DNA from: Paenibacillus glycanilyticus NBRC 16618
GTDB lineage: Bacteria > Bacillota > Bacilli > Paenibacillales > Paenibacillaceae
DNA: 64,000 nt
Direction: 5' to 3'
Assembly: GCF_004000805.1 (NCBI RefSeq)
Contig: NZ_BILY01000001.1
Location: forward strand, 62,001-126,000
A model generated the notes under the pieces. That model saw nothing but the letters and a program-made list of their open reading frames with translations. It was not told the DNA's origin and ran no database searches. Shown one piece after another: positions 60,755 to 64,000 of the stretch (position 1 is its first letter; each line of letters opens with the position of its first letter). A program made the translations under genes and the position numbers.

Positions 60755-61836
60755 ATATATCGATTACGCAGAGACAATTGTTTTTCCTCATCATTAAAAC
60801 GCAGATCGGCATAGGGCTGTTATCGCTGCCTTCCGTCATACAGGATTCCGCCGGCGGAGATGCATGGATATCCGTGCTGGGCTCGGGCCTTGTCATCCAG
60901 TTGTTGATTCTTGTGTATTGGCGCCTATGCAGCCAGTACCCGGGGATGAACTTAAGGGAGATGAGCCTGCTCTTCTTCGGAAAATATGCCGGCAAAGCGG
61001 TCAATTTTATTTACTACTGCTTTTTTGTTGTTGTTGCGGGTTATGCCTGTACCCTCTATGTCCGTCTTATAAAAGTCTGGCTGCTTCCTTTAACTCCAAG
61101 CTGGGTGCTCCTTCTGCTTATTCTCGCGGTGGGCGTTTACCTAGCCGTAGAAAATTTACGGGTTGTTGCAAGATTTTACGAAGTAGCCTCCATCCTGTTG
61201 ATTATATTGCTGGGGATAAGCCTGGCAAGCCTTTCGAACGAGACCCATATCTCCAACATTCTGCCAATGGGGCAATCCGGCATGGCCCACATCGCAAAAG
61301 GCAGCGAAAAGACGTTTTTTGCCATGCTTGGGTTTGAAGTTATTCTTTATTTTGCGGCCCAGTCGAAAGATACGCCTCGCGGCCTAATAAGAACCATTTC
61401 ATTTGCCAATTGGTTCGTGACGTTGTTTTACGCCTTTTTTGTATTTATTTGCTTAATCGGGTTCAGCCAGGATGCTTTGTCGAAGGTAAAGGAGCCCGTC
61501 TTGTTCCTGCTCAGAGGATTGACCTTCCAGCTTTTTGACCGGCTGGATCTGATCTTCCTTTCGATATGGATCATCCCGATGTCCGCAACTATCGTTTCTT
61601 ATCTGTGCATGGCCGGCAAAAGCCTAACAAAAAAAAGAAGCGCCTATCAACGGATGGTATGGTTCAGCGGTACGCTTGTGTTAGTGCTGGCCAGCTACTT
61701 GTCGACTCGCGAAAGTCTCGATACGTTCAGCAAATGGATGGAATACGGCTATCTCGTGATGATTGCGGCGGTTCCCCTTCTGATGTGGGCGATGTCCTTC
61801 TTGTTCCGCAGCTTTTATAAGAGGAGATTGACATGA
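60751..61836 (+). CDS. Spore germinant receptor subunit B (GerB-type permease)
   Basis: A 361-residue, ten-helix protein of the endospore germination permease family within the amino-acid transporter superfamily. QLFFLIIKTQIGIGLLSLP near the N-terminus is the unwound ligand-binding helix. The likely start is TTG 60751, whose last two bases begin the TGA stop of the A subunit, with AGAGGTGG upstream. The alternative GTG 60739 overlaps that site. The B subunit binds the germinant, usually an amino acid or sugar, which cannot be predicted here. Confidence 0.92.
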   Translation: MNISITQRQLFFLIIKTQIGIGLLSLPSVIQDSAGGDAWISVLGSGLVIQLLILVYWRLCSQYPGMNLREMSLLFFGKYAGKAVNFIYYCFFVVVAGYACTLYVRLIKVWLLPLTPSWVLLLLILAVGVYLAVENLRVVARFYEVASILLIILLGISLASLSNETHISNILPMGQSGMAHIAKGSEKTFFAMLGFEVILYFAAQSKDTPRGLIRTISFANWFVTLFYAFFVFICLIGFSQDALSKVKEPVLFLLRGLTFQLFDRLDLIFLSIWIIPMSATIVSYLCMAGKSLTKKRSAYQRMVWFSGTLVLVLASYLSTRESLDTFSKWMEYGYLVMIAAVPLLMWAMSFLFRSFYKRRLT

Positions 61837-62936
61837 TTAAGAAGCTCATACCTTCAGTTAGCATTGTCCTATTGCTGCTTCTTCCGGGATGCTGGGACGC
61901 CCAGTATTTGATCAATAAGAAACTAGTGAACGGGATTGCTCTTGATTCGCAAGAGAACGGACAATTGCGGGGCACGGTTAAAGCCATTATTCTCGAAAGC
62001 AAAGGCGGCGGCCAATTTAACGTGAAAGATAAATTGGAGCAGGCATTCGGACGCAATATCCCGGAAATCGGACATAAAATCGACAGCATGCTCCCGGGGA
62101 CGATCGAAGCGAATAAAGCCTTTGTTATCATAGTTGGCGATGAGCTTGCGAAAAAGGGCATCATGCCCCTATTGGAGTTTTTTTACCGTCTGCCGAAAGC
62201 TTATTTGAACACCAAAGTGCTGATTGCAAAAGGACAGGCCGCCGATATTCTAGCGGTACCCGAGACGGAAAATAATCCGATTGCGTTTGATATCAAGCAG
62301 ATGATTTTTAGCTCCGAAAGAACCACGCTAGTATCGAATCAAACTCTGTATTCCTTATGGAACCAGATCTCTGATCCTGCTGAAGACGCAATATTGCCGA
62401 TCATCCGCAAACTGAACAATCGCTCTCTTATCATTGACAGCACGGGTTTATTTAATGGAGATACCTTTACCGGGGTCATCTTGTCCCGAAACGAGAGCGG
62501 CTTATTACTGCTGCTTAAAGACAAAATGAGCAATGTGGCTTGGCTGGATGTTCCGCTGGAGACGAATGTGGTTTCCTTTGAGGTACGCAAGATGAAACGG
62601 AAGTTCGAGGTAACTGTCGATGAGCAGACCCAATCGATTGAAAGCAACATACGAATTGATTTGTACGGTAATATCGTCAGCTATACCGGCAATCCGGACT
62701 GGTCCGTCAATCCCTCTCAATTAAGCAAAGAGCTGGAAAAGTCCCTAAACAAGCAAGCAATCACGGTAACGGATACTTTGCTGCAAGCGAATTGCGATGC
62801 TTTTGGTATTGGGCGTAAGCTTAAGGTAAGCCATTCCGGTCTATGGAAGAAGATCGATTGGAAAACCAAATACCCTCAAACCAAGCTGAAGCCCGAGGTG
62901 CATGTACACATTACAAGCACCGGAGCGCTTAAATAA
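61833..62936 (+). CDS. Spore germinant receptor lipoprotein subunit C (GerC family)
   Basis: A 367-residue lipoprotein: signal VSIVLLLLLPGCWD with lipidated Cys20, followed by WD as in almost all GerC proteins. Typical three-domain GerC body (EINKLVNGIALD-like start, FVIIVGDELAKKGIMPLLEFF near 100, C-terminal conserved helix with ANCDAFGIGRKL). Its ATG overlaps the stop of the B subunit (ATGA). It completes the receptor operon and is followed by a hairpin. Confidence 0.94.
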   Translation: MIKKLIPSVSIVLLLLLPGCWDAQYLINKKLVNGIALDSQENGQLRGTVKAIILESKGGGQFNVKDKLEQAFGRNIPEIGHKIDSMLPGTIEANKAFVIIVGDELAKKGIMPLLEFFYRLPKAYLNTKVLIAKGQAADILAVPETENNPIAFDIKQMIFSSERTTLVSNQTLYSLWNQISDPAEDAILPIIRKLNNRSLIIDSTGLFNGDTFTGVILSRNESGLLLLLKDKMSNVAWLDVPLETNVVSFEVRKMKRKFEVTVDEQTQSIESNIRIDLYGNIVSYTGNPDWSVNPSQLSKELEKSLNKQAITVTDTLLQANCDAFGIGRKLKVSHSGLWKKIDWKTKYPQTKLKPEVHVHITSTGALK

Positions 62937-62955
62937 TGGATGCCTTATACCGGAC

Positions 62956-62987
62956 AAGCCCCCATGATTCCCAGAATCATGGGGCTT
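62956..62987 (+). terminator. Terminator of the ger operon
   Basis: AAGCC-CCATGATTC pairs with GAATCATGGGGCTT (one bulged C) around CCA, 20 bases after the gerC-type stop. The T-tail is weak (TTCCTAGCTT). Confidence 0.7.
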
Positions 62988-62996
62988 CCTAGCTTC

Positions 62997-63056
62997 CTAT
63001 GCCTCTTCCAGGTATTGACCCGGCGTCATTCCTACCGTCTTCCGGAATAAAGCGGA
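62997..63056 (-). pseudogene. Relic of an AraC-family regulator C-terminus
   Basis: Immediately after the GH105 stop codon, and in the same frame, the sequence reads SALFRKTVGMTPGQYLEEA and a stop (TAG). LFRKTVGMTPGQY is the last helix signature of AraC regulators. Nothing else of such a gene remains. The GH105 gene appears to have been joined by a deletion to the tail of a former regulator gene. Confidence 0.66.
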
Positions 63057-64000
63057 TTAAATCGCGCTGACGACTTCCGTATTCTGAATCAATGCAACCA
63101 GGTAAGCCAGCGTTAAGCCTTGCCCCCAGCCTTGCACCCGCTTCTTGGAGATCACCTTGTAGTCGTCCGCCGAATACATAACCGCCGTGCCGGCGGATAC
63201 ATTCCGGACCGAACCGTCATCATCGATATTGGCGCGGATGCCTTCATAAGCTTTGGCCATATAAATCTGATGCAGCGGATGCGCGTAAATCGTCAAGGCT
63301 GCGGCAATGCCGGCGGAAGCCGAGGTTTCCTCGTACGAGGTCTCGTCATTCAAGACCGTACGCCATAATCCGTCCGGCGACTGCAGTCTGACCAGAGAGC
63401 TTAACTGATCGCCAAGCGCTCCGCCAAGCTGCATCCACATCGGCATAAACGGATTAAGCATTTTATGAGCCTGGGCCATTGTGTAGGCCGCCCATGCATT
63501 TGCTCTGCCCCAATAGATGCCGGACAGGTGATCTCCTCTGACATTATCCCATGCATGGTAGAACAGATTCGTCTTCGTATCCTGCAAATATTCTTCATGC
63601 CAGTAGAACTGGTTAAGCGCATCGTCGATATATTCCTTCTTGTCCAGCTTGAAGCCAAGTCTGAGCAGGAAATACGCCGCCATAAACAATGTATCCGCCC
63701 ACGCCTGCTCGGGAAAATCGTTTTTGGACGAAACGGTATGCTGGAATACGCCTTCTCCAAACCGGATCGCATCCTTGCGCAGGTATTCGGCTTTCATTAA
63801 AGCGAGATCCAGGTATTTCTGGTCGCCCGTCGCTTCATGCAGCGTCAGCATCGTATGTCCCATGGCACAGGAATTAACCATTAAGGCCGGAAGCCCCAGC
63901 TCCAAATACTCGTCCACCCATTTCACCAGAAAATCGATATATTCCTGATTTTTCGTTACTTCCCAAGCTTTGCTGATGCCGTAAAAGGCAACTCCGCAAG
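63057..64000 (-). CDS. GH105/GH88-type unsaturated glucuronyl/rhamnogalacturonyl hydrolase (cut by window end)
   Basis: The C-terminal 314 residues of an alpha/alpha-barrel enzyme; its start lies beyond the window. CGVAFYGISKAWEVT, then FPEQAWADTLFMAAYFLLRLG with the catalytic-type Asp, LFYHAWDN, SGIYWGRANAWAAYTMAQ and QSPDGLWRTVLND are typical of GH105 (YteR/YesR), which cleaves unsaturated uronic residues left by polysaccharide lyases. The C-terminal GWGQGLTLAYLVAL is also standard. No signal is visible in this part; relatives are cytoplasmic. It fits the uronate-containing substrate suggested by the lyase and transporter genes. Confidence 0.9.
   Translation of the reverse strand, partial: CGVAFYGISKAWEVTKNQEYIDFLVKWVDEYLELGLPALMVNSCAMGHTMLTLHEATGDQKYLDLALMKAEYLRKDAIRFGEGVFQHTVSSKNDFPEQAWADTLFMAAYFLLRLGFKLDKKEYIDDALNQFYWHEEYLQDTKTNLFYHAWDNVRGDHLSGIYWGRANAWAAYTMAQAHKMLNPFMPMWMQLGGALGDQLSSLVRLQSPDGLWRTVLNDETSYEETSASAGIAAALTIYAHPLHQIYMAKAYEGIRANIDDDGSVRNVSAGTAVMYSADDYKVISKKRVQGWGQGLTLAYLVALIQNTEVVSAI

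Overview
The window looks like chromosomal DNA of a spore-forming, polysaccharide-degrading member of the Paenibacillaceae (Paenibacillus or a close relative). The signs are strong AGGAGG ribosome sites with many TTG and GTG starts, T-box leaders, a gerA/gerB/gerC-type germination operon, a YheC/YheD spore-coat ATP-grasp protein, a collagen-like spore-surface protein, an LplABC-type sugar ABC transporter, AraC/YesN regulators and many large CAZymes. No tRNA, rRNA, CRISPR array, phage or intact insertion sequence was seen.

Layout. 1-0.5 kb: start of a cytoplasmic GH30 enzyme, cut by the window edge, with a LacI-type operator. 0.8-13.7 kb: housekeeping and hypothetical genes. These are a nucleotidyltransferase, a Lon-like membrane protease with a DUF4328-like partner, an IclR/OPT transporter/DUF917 catabolic cluster, small membrane proteins, glutaminyl-tRNA synthetase behind a T-box with a CAA specifier, a pyridoxamine-phosphate-oxidase-like protein and a VOC protein. 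13.7-16.7 kb: the selenium pair mnmH-selD and a GNAT acetyltransferase behind an unusually short T-box-like leader. 16.7-18.7 kb: spore-surface genes (YheC/D and a collagen-like protein). 18.7-24.2 kb: a sulfatase, a decayed second sulfatase, and a 1223-residue secreted GH30 whose operator matches the one at 0.5 kb.

24.5-35.8 kb: a sugar-nucleotide and glycosyltransferase region wrapped around four beta-rich proteins. It holds an epimerase, a methyltransferase, three tandem paralogous small proteins of no family I recognise, and a five-gene minus-strand operon (nucleotide-sugar dehydrogenase, epimerase, two GT4 enzymes, an Asp-box propeller protein). A third GT4 paralogue follows, with a SigK-like promoter and a very basic small protein overlapping its end. 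I infer a spore-surface glycoprotein system; it is the most interesting candidate here.

35.8-64 kb: an alcohol dehydrogenase/MerR pair with a textbook 19-bp-spacer promoter, then a large carbohydrate-use region. It contains a GH151-like fucosidase with a serine hydrolase, two AraC regulators, a rhamnose-mutarotase-like protein, a 1324-residue GH2, an alginate-lyase-family protein, a 1517-residue GH141-like secreted beta-helix enzyme, an LplABC-type importer, a membrane-sensing AraC regulator, and a GH105 cut by the window end. The likely substrate is a fucosylated, rhamnose- and uronate-containing plant polysaccharide of the pectin/rhamnogalacturonan kind. A three-gene spore germinant-receptor operon sits at 59.3-62.9 kb. 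Family names come from motif recognition alone; no database search was possible.
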